From assembly GCA_035656495.1 (NCBI GenBank), contig DASRSL010000135.1, forward strand, positions 6,625-70,624: DNA of 64,000 bases, given 5' to 3'. This DNA comes from Roseiarcus sp035656495. Lineage in GTDB: Bacteria > Pseudomonadota > Alphaproteobacteria > Rhizobiales > Beijerinckiaceae. The position numbers and the translations under genes are program-made. Shown piece after piece: positions 1 through 9,025 of this stretch (position 1 is the stretch's first letter; each line of letters starts with the position of its first letter). Under the pieces are notes generated by a model that was not told where the DNA came from, searched no databases, and saw nothing but the letters and a program-made list of their open reading frames with translations.

Positions 1-190
1 CGCGCTTCTTGATGCCATTGACCAGCGCCACCTGGTACTCGAACTGCAGGCCAAAGGCTATGTACTCGACGGTTTTGCCCTTGGCCGCGCTTTCAGCCAG
101 CGCACCGCCGCTTGCGCCGAAGGCGGCGGCTGCGAGACCAATTGCTGCGCCAAGCACTGCGTCGCGACGGGTGATATTTTCTACGACCAT
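1..190 (-). CDS. Sugar ABC transporter periplasmic binding protein, N-terminal part
   Basis: Only the first 63 or so codons lie in the window; the gene continues past the left edge. The start ATG at 190 is preceded by a GGAGGAAAAC ribosome site. The N-terminus reads MVVENITRRDAVLGAAIG followed by an alanine-rich stretch ending in ALAES, a twin-arginine-like export signal (RRDAVLG). The mature part begins with VEYIAFGLQFEYQVALVNGIKK, which fits the first strand and helix of a periplasmic binding protein 4 (ribose-type) fold. It is the last gene of the minus-strand operon that encodes the permease and ATPase just upstream, so it should deliver the substrate to that importer. The substrate is unknown. 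Confidence 0.8.
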   Translation of the reverse strand, partial: MVVENITRRDAVLGAAIGLAAAAFGASGGALAESAAKGKTVEYIAFGLQFEYQVALVNGIKKR

Positions 191-291
191 GTTTTCCTCC
201 TTTGACCTTTTGCCCTGTGTGAGCTGCGCCCCTATTGGGGGTGGCCGCCGGTATTTGATCGCCGACCCGCGACGGCCGGCGCGGACCAGGA

Positions 292-1347
292 TTATTTGCG
301 CGGTTCGGATTTCACGATGTTCGCTCGCCGGCGAAGCCCGGCTTCAAGGTAGCTGCGACGGTACACGTCCAGCGCCGCGGCAACCGCAATGACGAGCCCG
401 CTGACGACGTAGTCGTAGTTCGGCGGCACGTTGAGCAAATTGATTGCGTTCTGGACGAGACCGAGCAATAGCACGCCGAGGAGGACGCCGCCGATCTTGC
501 CTTCGCCGCCGAACAGGCTCACCCCGCCGATGACCACGGCGGAAATGACCGTCAGCTCAACCCCCTCGCCCGCGGTCGCTGCGCCCGCCTCGAGGCGGGC
601 AGTGATCATCAAACCGCCGAGCGCCGCCAGCGCGCCGGAGATCGTATAAGCGAGGAAAATCACTCGGCTGGTTCGGATGCCCGCGAGTCGCGCCGCCACC
701 GGATTCCCGCCCGTCGCGTAAATCGAGCGGCCGAAACGCGTTCTGGCGAGGACGAAATGCGCAACCACACCGAGCGCCAAAGTGAACAAAATTATCACCG
801 GCACGCCGAACAGTCGCGCGGCCTGAATCTGCACGTAGAAATCTGGCACGGGCGCAAGGTTTTGGCCGCCGGAGTAAATGAACGCGAGACCGCGAGTCAC
901 GGACATCATCGCGAGCGTCGCGATCAATGCCGGTATCTTGGTCAAAGTCACGTTGAGACCATTGATGAGTCCGATGAGCGCGCCAACGCCGAGCGCGACA
1001 AGCGCCGCCACAGGCGCTGGAACGCCGTAGTCATTGACCAGCCCGACTGATAGCACCGACGACAACGCCAGCACTGCCCCCACCGACAAGTCGATCCCTG
1101 CGACAAGGATGACAAATGACTCGCCGATACCCATCACCGCGATGATCGTCGAGGAGAAAAAGAGATTTTCGATATTGAGACGGGTAAAGAAGACGGGACT
1201 GAGTACGCCAAGCACGATCGCGCCGATCGCGATGACGATGAACAGCCCGAGGTCCTGGACCGCCTCGATGACCGACGTTCCCCCGTTGGACGCGCGCTTC
1301 GGACGGATCCGCTCGGCGACACCTTCGATCTTTGGGTCGAATTTCAT
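292..1347 (-). CDS. CUT2-family sugar ABC transporter permease (RbsC type)
   Basis: A 351-residue integral membrane protein of the ribose/xylose/galactose permease family (BPD_transp_2). It has about eight to ten hydrophobic segments. The family signature is seen in the glycine-rich block VGAVLALSSVLSVGLV, in GIRTSRVIFLAYTISGALAALGG and in the late TVISAVVIGGVSLFGGEGK. Length is normal for the family (320-350). It lies 10 bases after the ATPase gene on the same strand and about 100 bases before the binding-protein gene, so the three form one importer. The cytosolic N-terminus has about 30 polar residues before the first membrane segment. The family call is firm; the sugar is not known. Confidence 0.92.
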   Translation of the reverse strand: MKFDPKIEGVAERIRPKRASNGGTSVIEAVQDLGLFIVIAIGAIVLGVLSPVFFTRLNIENLFFSSTIIAVMGIGESFVILVAGIDLSVGAVLALSSVLSVGLVNDYGVPAPVAALVALGVGALIGLINGLNVTLTKIPALIATLAMMSVTRGLAFIYSGGQNLAPVPDFYVQIQAARLFGVPVIILFTLALGVVAHFVLARTRFGRSIYATGGNPVAARLAGIRTSRVIFLAYTISGALAALGGLMITARLEAGAATAGEGVELTVISAVVIGGVSLFGGEGKIGGVLLGVLLLGLVQNAINLLNVPPNYDYVVSGLVIAVAAALDVYRRSYLEAGLRRRANIVKSEPRK

Positions 1348-1357
1348 TGCGAAACCT

Positions 1358-2881
1358 CTATCCAGTGGTCGCCAAGGTCATCACGCGTTCCGCATTGAGG
1401 GATGCACGGTCGAGTTCTCCGGCGATGCGGCCGCTTCGCATTACGAGCACGCGATCGCTGAGCGCGAGCACCTCAGGGAGTTCGGAGCTGACGAGCAAGA
1501 TCGCGTGCCCCTCGCTTGCCAGACCAACGACGATTTCACTGATCTCCGCCTTCGCGCCAACGTCGACCCCCTTCGTTGGCTCATCGAGGATCAGGAGCTT
1601 CGGCGCCCGGGCGAGCCAGCGGCCGATGACGATCTTTTGCTGGTTACCCCCCGAGAGCGTCGATACGGGCCAGTTTGGCGAGGCCATTCGGACCCCGAGA
1701 TTTGAAACGGTGTTCTTGAGAATGCGGTCTTCCGCTTTGCGGTTGATCAGTCCATGTGGTGAGACGGCCTCCAGGACGGCCAAAGTCGCATTGGAGCGCA
1801 CGCTGAGTCTCGCCACGAGCGCCTGGCGGTGGCGATCCTCGGGAATATAACCAATGCTGGCCTCCATGGCCGCCACAGGATCGCCGCGTGGGAGCGCGAC
1901 GCCTTCAACCGTGACGGCGCCCGAGTCGTAGAGGTCCGCACCAAATATGGCGTTGACGACCTCGCTCCGGCCTGCGCCGACGAGTCCCGCGAGCGTGACA
2001 ATTTCGCCGGCCCGCACCTCGAACGATACATGATCGAAGACGCCGGCGCGGGTCAGGTTTTCGACCTTGAGGACAACCGGTCCAGGCGTAACGGATTGGG
2101 TTGTCACCTGCTCGACATTGCGGCCGACCATCATACGAATCACAGCGTCACGATCGAGCTCGGCGGCTGGTCGGCTGCCGACAAGACGTCCATCCCGAAG
2201 GACAGTGATCCGATCGGCAATGGCGAAGACTTCCTCCAGCCAGTGCGATACAAAAACAATAGCCATTCCACGCGAGCGCAGGAGCGCGACCGTCTCGAAG
2301 AGCGCGTCGACCTCTCGGGTCGACAGCGAGGTCGTGGGCTCGTCCATAACGAGCACGCGGGACTCTTCGGCGATCGCACGAGCGATTTCGACCAGCTGCC
2401 TCTCGGCGGGGGAAAGTTGTCGCGCGAGCTTTCGCAACGAGACATTGGGCGCGACGTGACTCAGCGCGGATTCCGCCTGCCTCATCATCTCGGCCCTCGA
2501 GATCATGCCGAACCTCGCCGGCCATCGGCCGAGCAGCAGATTCTCAGCGACGGTCATGCTGGGAATGAGATGATGGTCTTGATGGATCGTCGCAATGCCG
2601 GCTTCATGCGCCGAGGCTGGATCTGGGCGGAGCGGCGCCCCATCGACTTGGATCTCGCCACGGTCGGGGGCGTAGAAGCCGGCCATCAGCTTGATGAGCG
2701 TTGATTTGCCGGCGCCATTCTCGCCAACCAGAGCGTTGACTTCGCCCAGGCGCGCCTCAAAAGAAACGTCATTGAGCGCAAGCACGCCTGGAAATGCCTT
2801 CGAAACTCGATCGGCGACGAGCACCGCGCCAACTTCGCCCTGGCCAATCCGCCCGATGTTCGTTCCTGTCACTGCGCTCAT
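1358..2881 (-). CDS. CUT2-family sugar ABC transporter ATPase, double NBD (RbsA/MglA type)
   Basis: A 507-residue protein with two fused ATP-binding domains, as in RbsA and MglA. The first domain has Walker A GENGAGKSTLIK (about residues 54-65), a signature loop reading LSPAERQLVEIARA, and Walker B VLVMDEPTTSL. The second domain has the usual degenerate P-loop LAGLVGAGRSEV and an intact LSGGNQQKIVIGRWLA followed by LLILDEPTKGVDVG. It powers import through the permease encoded 10 bases downstream. It lies 29 bases after the oxidoreductase gene on the same strand, consistent with a single operon under the LacI-type repressor to the right. Confidence 0.95.
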   Translation of the reverse strand: MSAVTGTNIGRIGQGEVGAVLVADRVSKAFPGVLALNDVSFEARLGEVNALVGENGAGKSTLIKLMAGFYAPDRGEIQVDGAPLRPDPASAHEAGIATIHQDHHLIPSMTVAENLLLGRWPARFGMISRAEMMRQAESALSHVAPNVSLRKLARQLSPAERQLVEIARAIAEESRVLVMDEPTTSLSTREVDALFETVALLRSRGMAIVFVSHWLEEVFAIADRITVLRDGRLVGSRPAAELDRDAVIRMMVGRNVEQVTTQSVTPGPVVLKVENLTRAGVFDHVSFEVRAGEIVTLAGLVGAGRSEVVNAIFGADLYDSGAVTVEGVALPRGDPVAAMEASIGYIPEDRHRQALVARLSVRSNATLAVLEAVSPHGLINRKAEDRILKNTVSNLGVRMASPNWPVSTLSGGNQQKIVIGRWLARAPKLLILDEPTKGVDVGAKAEISEIVVGLASEGHAILLVSSELPEVLALSDRVLVMRSGRIAGELDRASLNAERVMTLATTG

Positions 2882-2910
2882 GGCGACGTCTCTTTTGACC
2901 GCGCGCTACG

Positions 2911-4998
2911 TTAGAGGGCGGCCGCCAATGTGAAAGCCTCGAGGATTATGCTCTGAAGCAGACGAGGTGCGACGCAATCTCCAACGCGCTCAATGCGAGC
3001 GCCGGACAGTTCGGGCGCGGACTTGAATTTTAGGAAGAGATCCTCGCGTGAACGGCGGCCGACCGCCGCCACGACCGAATCCACGTCGTCTATCCAGTGA
3101 TCATCGCCGGGAATAAGGACATACTTGCCCCACCCGACGTCATCGCCGCTGCTAAACACCGCGCTGACTCGAACGCGGCGCTGCGCGATCTCTCTCACGA
3201 CAATATTGGGGGTCAACCGGATCCCCTTGATTGCCGCCCGCCGCTGGAAGAGAGCGCGCGCGCCGCCTTCGAGTTCGGCGCCAATTGCTCCATGGGATGC
3301 GACGACCTCGACCGCGCAACCAGCGTCAGCAAGAAATTCGGCGGTTCCCGCCGCTTCCCAGTGTCCGTTCTCGTCAATTACGACGACCTTGCCAGATGGC
3401 TTGACCGCGCGCGATAGAACCTCATCGACTGAAGCGACGAACGGCAAGTCCAGGCCTTCGATTTCGGGAAGGATTTGCCGGCCAAGGCGGCGCGCTTCGA
3501 CTCCGCCGTCGTCGGCCCGCTTAGGCAGGTTCGGCTCAGAGCCGTTGGCGAGAACGATGGTGTCCGGCGCGAAGGCCGCAACGACCTTGGGCGTTGCTGT
3601 GACACCCTTGCGAACGTCGACCCCCGCCTCGACAATTTGTGTTTCGAGGGAAGATATGACCTCGCCGATGACCGCGTGCTCCGGCTGCGCGGCTGCCAAC
3701 AGGACTTGGCCGCCGAGCTGGCGCGCGCTCTCAAGCAGGGTAACTCTGTGTCCCCGCTTGGCGGCAATTTCCGCGACCTTGAGACCCGCTGGCCCTCCGC
3801 CGACCACAACCACTCGGCGCGGCTCTTCGGTCCTGGCGATAAGACGTTCGTTGATTTTCAGCTCGCGCCCAGCGGAAGGATTGTGGATGCAGCGAACCGC
3901 CTTTTCCTGCCCTACTTGATGTATGCAACCATCGTTACAGGCGATGCATAGCCGGATGAGATCCGGCCGACCGCGCGCGAGCTTGTTGGGTGTCTCTGGG
4001 TCGGCAATCAATTGCCTCGCCCATCCGACGAGGTCCGCCTCTCCCGCTTTCAGGATCGCTTCGGCCCGTTGCGTCGGGCCGACCCGCCCGAAGGCCACGA
4101 CCGGAAGGTCGGTGGCCTTCTTCAGGGCGCGGTTCACCCGATCAAATACCTCGGGGGGCACCGCCGCGGGCGGTATTTCCATCCAATAGCTCGAAAACGA
4201 GCCCGCATCCGAATTGAAATAGTCGATTGCACCGGTTGATTCCAGGGCACGGACCATCTCCCGACCATAGTCAAGATCGTAGCCAAAAGCCGTGAACTCA
4301 TCGAGGCAAATCCGAACTCCGAGCGGGGCGCCGCCGATGACCTTCTTGATCGCTTCAATAACTTCGAAGGAGAGGCGCATGCGGTTCTCAAACGAGCCGC
4401 CATAACGATCGGTCCGACGATTGAAGTAAGGCGACGCGAAGGAGCGCAGCAGGCCGTCATGGGCGATCTTGATTTCGATTCCGTCGAATCCAGCGTCCAG
4501 AATGTTGCGCGCGCTCATCGCAAAGCCAGATACGACAGCGCGTATATCGTCTTCATCGAGCGCCTTCGTGTTGAAGTGGCTCGATGGCTCAGGCATTTGA
4601 GTTGGCGCCCACATCAAATGCGGGGGATGTTCCAGCGAGGTGTGTCCGCCATGAGTCAGTTGGGCGAAGATTTTTGCGCCGTGCGAGTGAACGCCGGCGG
4701 CGACCTTTGCCATGCCGGGCACAATCGCGGGATCCCAAGCGTTGATAAAACGGCGCGACATCTTTCCGGTTGGATGGATTGCGTGGCTCTCGGTAACGAT
4801 CAGGCCGACTCCACCGCGCGCCCGCTCCTCATGGTACGCGGCGAGGTCGTCAGTCGGCATCCCGTCGAGACTTCCAAGCGCCGTGAAATGCGGCTGAAAC
4901 ACCATACGATTGCGTAGCGAGACCGGGCCGACCGAGATCGGGGAAAAGAGATGGGGGAAGGCCACAGCCCCCGGAGCGCTGCCCGCGGTCGTGCTCAC
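2911..4998 (-). CDS. FMN/FAD/[4Fe-4S] NADH:flavin oxidoreductase (FadH / trimethylamine dehydrogenase family)
   Basis: A 695-residue two-part redox enzyme. Residues about 10-350 form an Old Yellow Enzyme-type FMN barrel (FSPISVGPVSLRNRMVFQPH, then DGIEIKIAHDGLLRSFASP). A cysteine cluster CIACNDGC...RCIHNP near residue 350 matches the [4Fe-4S] site of 2,4-dienoyl-CoA reductase FadH and trimethylamine dehydrogenase. The C-terminal half carries a dinucleotide-binding motif VVVVGGGPAGLKVAEIAA and a second NAD(P)-binding region. Relatives reduce enoyl-CoA double bonds or demethylate amines; the substrate here cannot be read from sequence. Its place between a Gfo/Idh/MocA enzyme and a ribose-type importer suggests it acts on the imported compound or a product of it. 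Confidence 0.88.
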   Translation of the reverse strand: MSTTAGSAPGAVAFPHLFSPISVGPVSLRNRMVFQPHFTALGSLDGMPTDDLAAYHEERARGGVGLIVTESHAIHPTGKMSRRFINAWDPAIVPGMAKVAAGVHSHGAKIFAQLTHGGHTSLEHPPHLMWAPTQMPEPSSHFNTKALDEDDIRAVVSGFAMSARNILDAGFDGIEIKIAHDGLLRSFASPYFNRRTDRYGGSFENRMRLSFEVIEAIKKVIGGAPLGVRICLDEFTAFGYDLDYGREMVRALESTGAIDYFNSDAGSFSSYWMEIPPAAVPPEVFDRVNRALKKATDLPVVAFGRVGPTQRAEAILKAGEADLVGWARQLIADPETPNKLARGRPDLIRLCIACNDGCIHQVGQEKAVRCIHNPSAGRELKINERLIARTEEPRRVVVVGGGPAGLKVAEIAAKRGHRVTLLESARQLGGQVLLAAAQPEHAVIGEVISSLETQIVEAGVDVRKGVTATPKVVAAFAPDTIVLANGSEPNLPKRADDGGVEARRLGRQILPEIEGLDLPFVASVDEVLSRAVKPSGKVVVIDENGHWEAAGTAEFLADAGCAVEVVASHGAIGAELEGGARALFQRRAAIKGIRLTPNIVVREIAQRRVRVSAVFSSGDDVGWGKYVLIPGDDHWIDDVDSVVAAVGRRSREDLFLKFKSAPELSGARIERVGDCVAPRLLQSIILEAFTLAAAL

Positions 4999-5091
4999 TG
5001 TATCATCCTTCTTTCTTGCACTTACCGAGGCTACCCTTTGCCTGGGCCGCCGTACTGTCTTGGTCGGGCGTTGTGACGTCTCGCGACCCTG

Positions 5092-6096
5092 CTAAAGTCT
5101 GACTTCGCGGCCCTCGCGCGCCGACGTAGCGAAGGCGTCGAGAACGCGCATGTTGGCGAGGGAATCGGACGGCGGCAGCGGAACTGAAGACTTGTTCAAC
5201 ACCGCGTCGGCGAAGGCTTCAACAATGAGCTGATAATGGTCGAGAGAGGCTATCGTTTCCTCACTCCGTCTTCCGTCGGCGTCCATCGTAATGATCAGAG
5301 CCTCGCCGAGGCGCGTGCCAAGGCCTTGGATTATGGCGCGCGGAGCCTCGATGACGCCCTTGCGGCCTATGGCGCTGTAAAACCCGTTCCCAAACCCTTC
5401 GAACGAACAGCTGACAAGCGCCATGCGCGCTCCGGGAAACTCGAGAACGCCGCCGGCGGCTACGTCGACCGCGAACCTGTCGTCGATCTTCCACCAGCCG
5501 CGAACTGCGACCGGTTCGACGCCGTAGACCATGCGTGCGACGCTGATCGTGTAGCAGCCCATGTCGAGCAGCGCTCCGCCGCCCAGCTCCGGCTTCAGCC
5601 GGACGTTGCTAGGATCGGGAGGGTTCATGATATCGACCGAAAGATGCGCTCGCACTTCGACGATTTCACCGATTGCTCCTGAGGCGACGAGCGCCAAAAC
5701 CCGGCGGTGCTGCGGATGGAAGCGGTACATGAGGCCTTCCATCAGCGGGACGCCGCGGCGCTCGAAAGCCGCGACGATCCGCGCCGCTTCATGATAGGTC
5801 GGCGCCAACGGCTTCTCGCAAAGGACCGGCTTGCCTGCCTCGGCAGCACGAACCGCCCACTCCAAGTGCATTGAATTAGGAAGCGGGATGTAAACGGCGT
5901 CGACCTCAGGGTCATCGAGCAACGCTTCATAGCTGACCACCCGAACGCCCTCGGGTGCATTGACGGGCGCAGTAAGCTTGCGGCTCGCCAAAGCGACCAG
6001 GCGCCCGTTGCGGCTTCTGCGTATGCTTGGCGCGATGGCCTCCCCCGCGATCCAGGAGTTCGCGCCTAGAATGCCCCACCGCAAACGTTCATTCAT
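5092..6096 (-). CDS. Gfo/Idh/MocA-family NAD(P)-dependent oxidoreductase
   Basis: A 334-residue dehydrogenase of the glucose-fructose oxidoreductase/inositol dehydrogenase family. The N-terminus LRWGILGANSWIAGEAIAPS is the Rossmann fold. The conserved LCEKPLAPTYHEA follows, with the catalytic lysine of the EKP motif, and GGGALLDMGCYTIS lies in the C-terminal domain. The open frame extends 88 codons further upstream, but that part would cover the operator region, and family alignments begin at MNERLRWG, so I use ATG 6096. It is probably the first gene of the operon running left to the ABC importer and likely oxidises a sugar or polyol taken up by it. Confidence 0.9.
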   Translation of the reverse strand: MNERLRWGILGANSWIAGEAIAPSIRRSRNGRLVALASRKLTAPVNAPEGVRVVSYEALLDDPEVDAVYIPLPNSMHLEWAVRAAEAGKPVLCEKPLAPTYHEAARIVAAFERRGVPLMEGLMYRFHPQHRRVLALVASGAIGEIVEVRAHLSVDIMNPPDPSNVRLKPELGGGALLDMGCYTISVARMVYGVEPVAVRGWWKIDDRFAVDVAAGGVLEFPGARMALVSCSFEGFGNGFYSAIGRKGVIEAPRAIIQGLGTRLGEALIITMDADGRRSEETIASLDHYQLIVEAFADAVLNKSSVPLPPSDSLANMRVLDAFATSAREGREVRL

Positions 6097-6140
6097 GGCG
6101 TCTTCCCGAGTGGCCAACTTGGCAAGCGCAATCCGGCTAT

Positions 6141-6188
6141 TTAATCGTTTGCGGAAATCGATTACGTTAGGGTGGATCGCTGTGTCAA
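6141..6188 (-). promoter_or_regulatory. Predicted promoter with two LacI-type operators
   Basis: On the minus strand a consensus -35 TTGACA (6183-6188) is followed after 18 bases by TAATCG (6159-6164). The sequence GAAATCGATTAC at 6154-6165 fits the LacI/GalR half-site pattern GnAAnCGnTTnC at every defined position and covers this -10. A second copy, TTAATCGTTTGC at 6141-6152, fits all defined positions except the first. The sites lie in the gap between the operon and the divergent LacI-type gene, so autoregulation and operon repression by that protein are likely. Seen: the motifs. Inferred: binding. Confidence 0.6.
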
Positions 6189-6292
6189 GGTCGATTCTGG
6201 TCAATGATTTTGCCGATCGGAAAAGCTGGCGTTCCGTCGGATTCGCCCGCAATGAGCGATAACGACCGGCAGGAAAGATCGATGGTTGGAAG

Positions 6293-7390
6293 ATGACGAC
6301 AATACGGGATGTGGCCGAGGCGGCGTGCGTATCAACCGCCACCGTATCGCATGTGCTCAATGGGTCGCGCTTTGTCTTGCCTGAAACCAGAGAGCGCGTA
6401 GAGGAGGCGATCAGAACGTTGAATTATCGCCCTCATGGGGTGGCGCGGAGCCTGCGCCGCAGCCGCACCGCCACGATTGGCGTGATGATCTCCGATATAG
6501 CCAATCCATTTTTCGCTGATCTTGTGCTTGGGGTCGAGGACGTCGTCCATCGCGACGCCGGGAACTACAATTTTATTCTGTGTAATACTGAGGAGAATTC
6601 ACAGAAGGAAAGAATGTACCTCGAGGTGCTGTCGCAGAAACGCATCGACGGCCTGATCCTTGCGTCAGCCGGCGGCAACATGAAGGCGATCCAGGACCTC
6701 TTGGCTGAAGGCCTGCCGATAGTTTGCGTTGACCGCGATGTTGAAGGGATTGAAGCCGACACGATTGTCATCGACAATCAGGCTGCAGCGCTTTCGCTCG
6801 TTCGCCACCTCATTGCTGTCGGGCACCGCCGGATCGCAGTTTTGCGCGCGCGCCTAACCGCGAACTCGATCGACGATCGCGTTGCCGGCTATCGCCTCGC
6901 CCTTGCCGAGGCTGGGCTTGCCGCTAATTCTCACGACGAGGCGGAGAGCGCATCAAACGTCGACGACGCTTGCCGCGCCGCCCACAGTCTCCTTACCTCG
7001 CCAAGTCGGCCAGGCGCTATCTTCTGCACCAACAATTTCATGACGCTCGGCGCGGTACGGGCCGTCACCGAACTGGGGTTGCATTGCCCCGAGGACGTCG
7101 CGGTGGCCGGAATTGACGATCTGCCATGGACCTCGGGGTTTCGGCCACGGCTCACGGTTATTGCTCAGCCGGCGCGCGCCATCGGCCGAGAGGCTGCGAC
7201 GCTGCTCCTCGATCGCATCGCCAAGCGACGCGTCAGCAGGCCGGGGCGCCTCGTTCTTCCTTTCGAATTGCATGTGCGAGAATCCTGTGGCGCAGCGCTC
7301 GCCCGCGTCTCCGAAAAGGGTCGTCACACGCTGGTTAAAATTGCAGGCCGCCAGCATGAGGCTGGCTCGAGTTCTCAAACCTCAGCGTAG
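6293..7390 (+). CDS. LacI-family transcriptional repressor
   Basis: A 365-residue regulator. The N-terminus TTIRDVAEAACVSTATVSHV followed by LNGSRFVLPETRERV is a classical LacI helix-turn-helix with the hinge region (NYRPHGVARSLRR). The rest is a periplasmic-binding-protein-like effector domain starting TATIGVMISDIANPFFADLV. It is divergent from the dehydrogenase/flavoenzyme/ABC operon and overlaps the convergent isomerase-like gene by 9 bases at its 3' end. It probably represses the divergent operon and itself through the paired operators at 6141-6165, with the transported sugar or a metabolite as inducer. The C-terminal tail after about residue 335 is polar and not typical. Confidence 0.95.
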   Translation: MTTIRDVAEAACVSTATVSHVLNGSRFVLPETRERVEEAIRTLNYRPHGVARSLRRSRTATIGVMISDIANPFFADLVLGVEDVVHRDAGNYNFILCNTEENSQKERMYLEVLSQKRIDGLILASAGGNMKAIQDLLAEGLPIVCVDRDVEGIEADTIVIDNQAAALSLVRHLIAVGHRRIAVLRARLTANSIDDRVAGYRLALAEAGLAANSHDEAESASNVDDACRAAHSLLTSPSRPGAIFCTNNFMTLGAVRAVTELGLHCPEDVAVAGIDDLPWTSGFRPRLTVIAQPARAIGREAATLLLDRIAKRRVSRPGRLVLPFELHVRESCGAALARVSEKGRHTLVKIAGRQHEAGSSSQTSA

Positions 7391-8224
7391 CGCCGCCTCT
7401 ACGCCCTTCAGGTACGTCAGCGCACTCCGCGCATTGCGATCCGGCTCGATGTTACGGGCGGCGAAGCCGATCTCCATTGTCACATAACCTTTGAAATCGA
7501 TGTCCTTCAGCGCCTGCATCACGCCGACAAAGTCGATCACGCCTTCACCGGGCGGCTTGCGGTCGATGTCCGCGAAATGCACATGGGCGAGATGCGGCGC
7601 CATCTCGTAGACATAGTCGGAACTGACTTCGTTGCGGTAGAGCGCGTGAAAGGTGTCGAACATCACCTTGACGTTGTCGAGCCCCGAATCTTGGCGCAAT
7701 CTGAGGGCGTGGCCGGCGGTGTCGATCAGGTTGGAGTCGGCTGATGTCGGCTCGATGCACATGGTGACGCCCCTGGTGGCCGCATGCTTGCCGATCTCGA
7801 CGATTGCTTCCAGCGTCCAACGTAGCGCATCGGCCAGCTCGACGCCGTAGGAGCGCCACCCGGCAACGTAAAGGACTCGCTCGGCGCCGAGGTCATGGGC
7901 AAGATCAACCACCTCCTTGTAATGGGCGATCGCCGCGGCGCGCTCCTCCGGCAGGACCGAGCTTGGATTGTTACCGGGGCCGCCGCCCGGCGCCGGCAGA
8001 AGGGAGGACACCACCAGCCCTTCGCCGCTTATCATCTTCTTGAGCTCGCGCCGCCGAGCAGGGGACAGGTGGGCCGGAAAGGCATGCGGGGCGGCGCAAC
8101 CGATTTCGATCGCGTCATAGCCTGCTCGAGCGATGCGCTTTGCCGCCTCCTCCAGCGGATAGGACGGCACCCAGACCGGAAAACTCGAGTAGCACCAGGT
8201 ATTAAATGAGTATTTAAAGGCCAT
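7382..8224 (-). CDS. Sugar phosphate isomerase/epimerase (AP-endonuclease 2-like TIM barrel)
   Basis: A 280-residue protein of the xylose isomerase-like TIM barrel family. Motifs include YDAIEIGCAAPHAFP near the start, MCIEPTSADSNLIDTAGHA with the metal-binding glutamate, VKVMFDTFHALYRNE, and HLAHVHFADIDRKPPGEGVIDF carrying the second metal-ligand set. The start at ATG 8224 follows a strong GGAGAGGAGGAAACC site; the frame stays open upstream but without family similarity. Family members epimerise or isomerise keto sugars, inosose or hydroxypyruvate. It overlaps the repressor gene end to end, and may act on the same sugar as the neighbouring operon. Confidence 0.88.
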   Translation of the reverse strand: MAFKYSFNTWCYSSFPVWVPSYPLEEAAKRIARAGYDAIEIGCAAPHAFPAHLSPARRRELKKMISGEGLVVSSLLPAPGGGPGNNPSSVLPEERAAAIAHYKEVVDLAHDLGAERVLYVAGWRSYGVELADALRWTLEAIVEIGKHAATRGVTMCIEPTSADSNLIDTAGHALRLRQDSGLDNVKVMFDTFHALYRNEVSSDYVYEMAPHLAHVHFADIDRKPPGEGVIDFVGVMQALKDIDFKGYVTMEIGFAARNIEPDRNARSALTYLKGVEAALR

Positions 8225-8818
8225 GAAGGTTTCCTCCTCTCCTCGAAGAGCGCTGCTCCTGTGCTTTTCTTTGCGAACGAGCTGCACGCATCGTCCGACT
8301 TGATCGGGCCAGCGGACTGGCCAAGGGTGAAATGTTAAGGCATGGAAAGGGCTCGGACCAGTGCAGGGCACTTGATTCCGTATCTGCTCAATCCTCCCCT
8401 CCTGGTAAGAGCAACGCCGCGGTCGCTGCCCGTTCACGGGATCGACCCTCCCCGCCCCCGGCCGGCGCGAGACTCTTCCGGCGCCCCGCAGCGGCCCTTC
8501 CCGCCAACGGCTGAAGTGCAGGAGGCCGCCGCCGACGTGATGCCGCTCCCCCTCCGATCGCTGAAGCAGGCTAAGTCAAAACTCTCCCACGTGATGGGCC
8601 AACCCAAAAACTGGCGGAAAACTGCCCAGCCCTACCAACCGGTCAACATCCTCCGAAAGGGTGAAAAGGGTCTGAGCCCTGAGTCCTTTTGCGTAGTCGA
8701 CTTCGCGCTCGCCGCATTCGGGAGTCGACACGCTGTAAAGCCCGGCAATCTCTCGCGCCGGACCATCAGTTCGACGCCGATCCTTTCCTCCCCGCAGAGC
8801 GCCGTAATGCTGTCGACG
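8225..8818. other. Gene-poor stretch
   Basis: About 600 bases without a convincing gene. Open frames exist on both strands but none has a ribosome site or a recognisable domain. A minus-strand frame ending near 8576 reads like weakly coding sequence (TLFTLSEDVDRLVGLGSF) and could be the tail of a lost gene. I assign nothing to it. Confidence 0.4.
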
Positions 8819-8831
8819 ATGCAAATTGTGC

Positions 8832-9025
8832 AGGGCAATCGGGCGAAGTGGGCCCTGTGACCGTTGGACGCGCTCCCGCCCCCCTTGTGGGGGCGGGCAG
8901 GGGTGGGGGGTCGCGCTGCCGTCTCCGATAGGCGAGCCGACGCACAGCTTTCGAGGTCTGGCGCGACACCCCACCTTAATCCTCCCCCACAAGGGAGGAG
9001 GAAATCGACTTCGCCCGATTGCCCT
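8832..9025. repeat. MITE-like repeat, copy 1 (long form)
   Basis: A 194-base element bounded by a perfect 18-base terminal inverted repeat AGGGCAATCGGGCGAAGT. The interior folds into a long hairpin with C- and G-run arms (CCCCCTTGTGGGGGCGG on the left, CCCCCACAAGGGAGG on the right). The 12 bases ATGCAAATTGTG occur directly before it (8819-8830, one extra C between) and directly after it (9026-9037), as expected of a target duplication. It codes for no transposase. A shorter copy lies at 51173-51304. Confidence 0.75.

Noticed and set aside
6097..6360. 88-codon N-terminal extension of the Gfo/Idh/MocA gene
   Set aside because: It would cover the operators and the LacI gene start and does not match the family; ATG 6096 gives the normal N-terminus.
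8342..8860. 172-codon plus-strand open frame in the gap before the aldo/keto reductase
   Set aside because: No ribosome site, no domain, and it runs into the MITE-like repeat.
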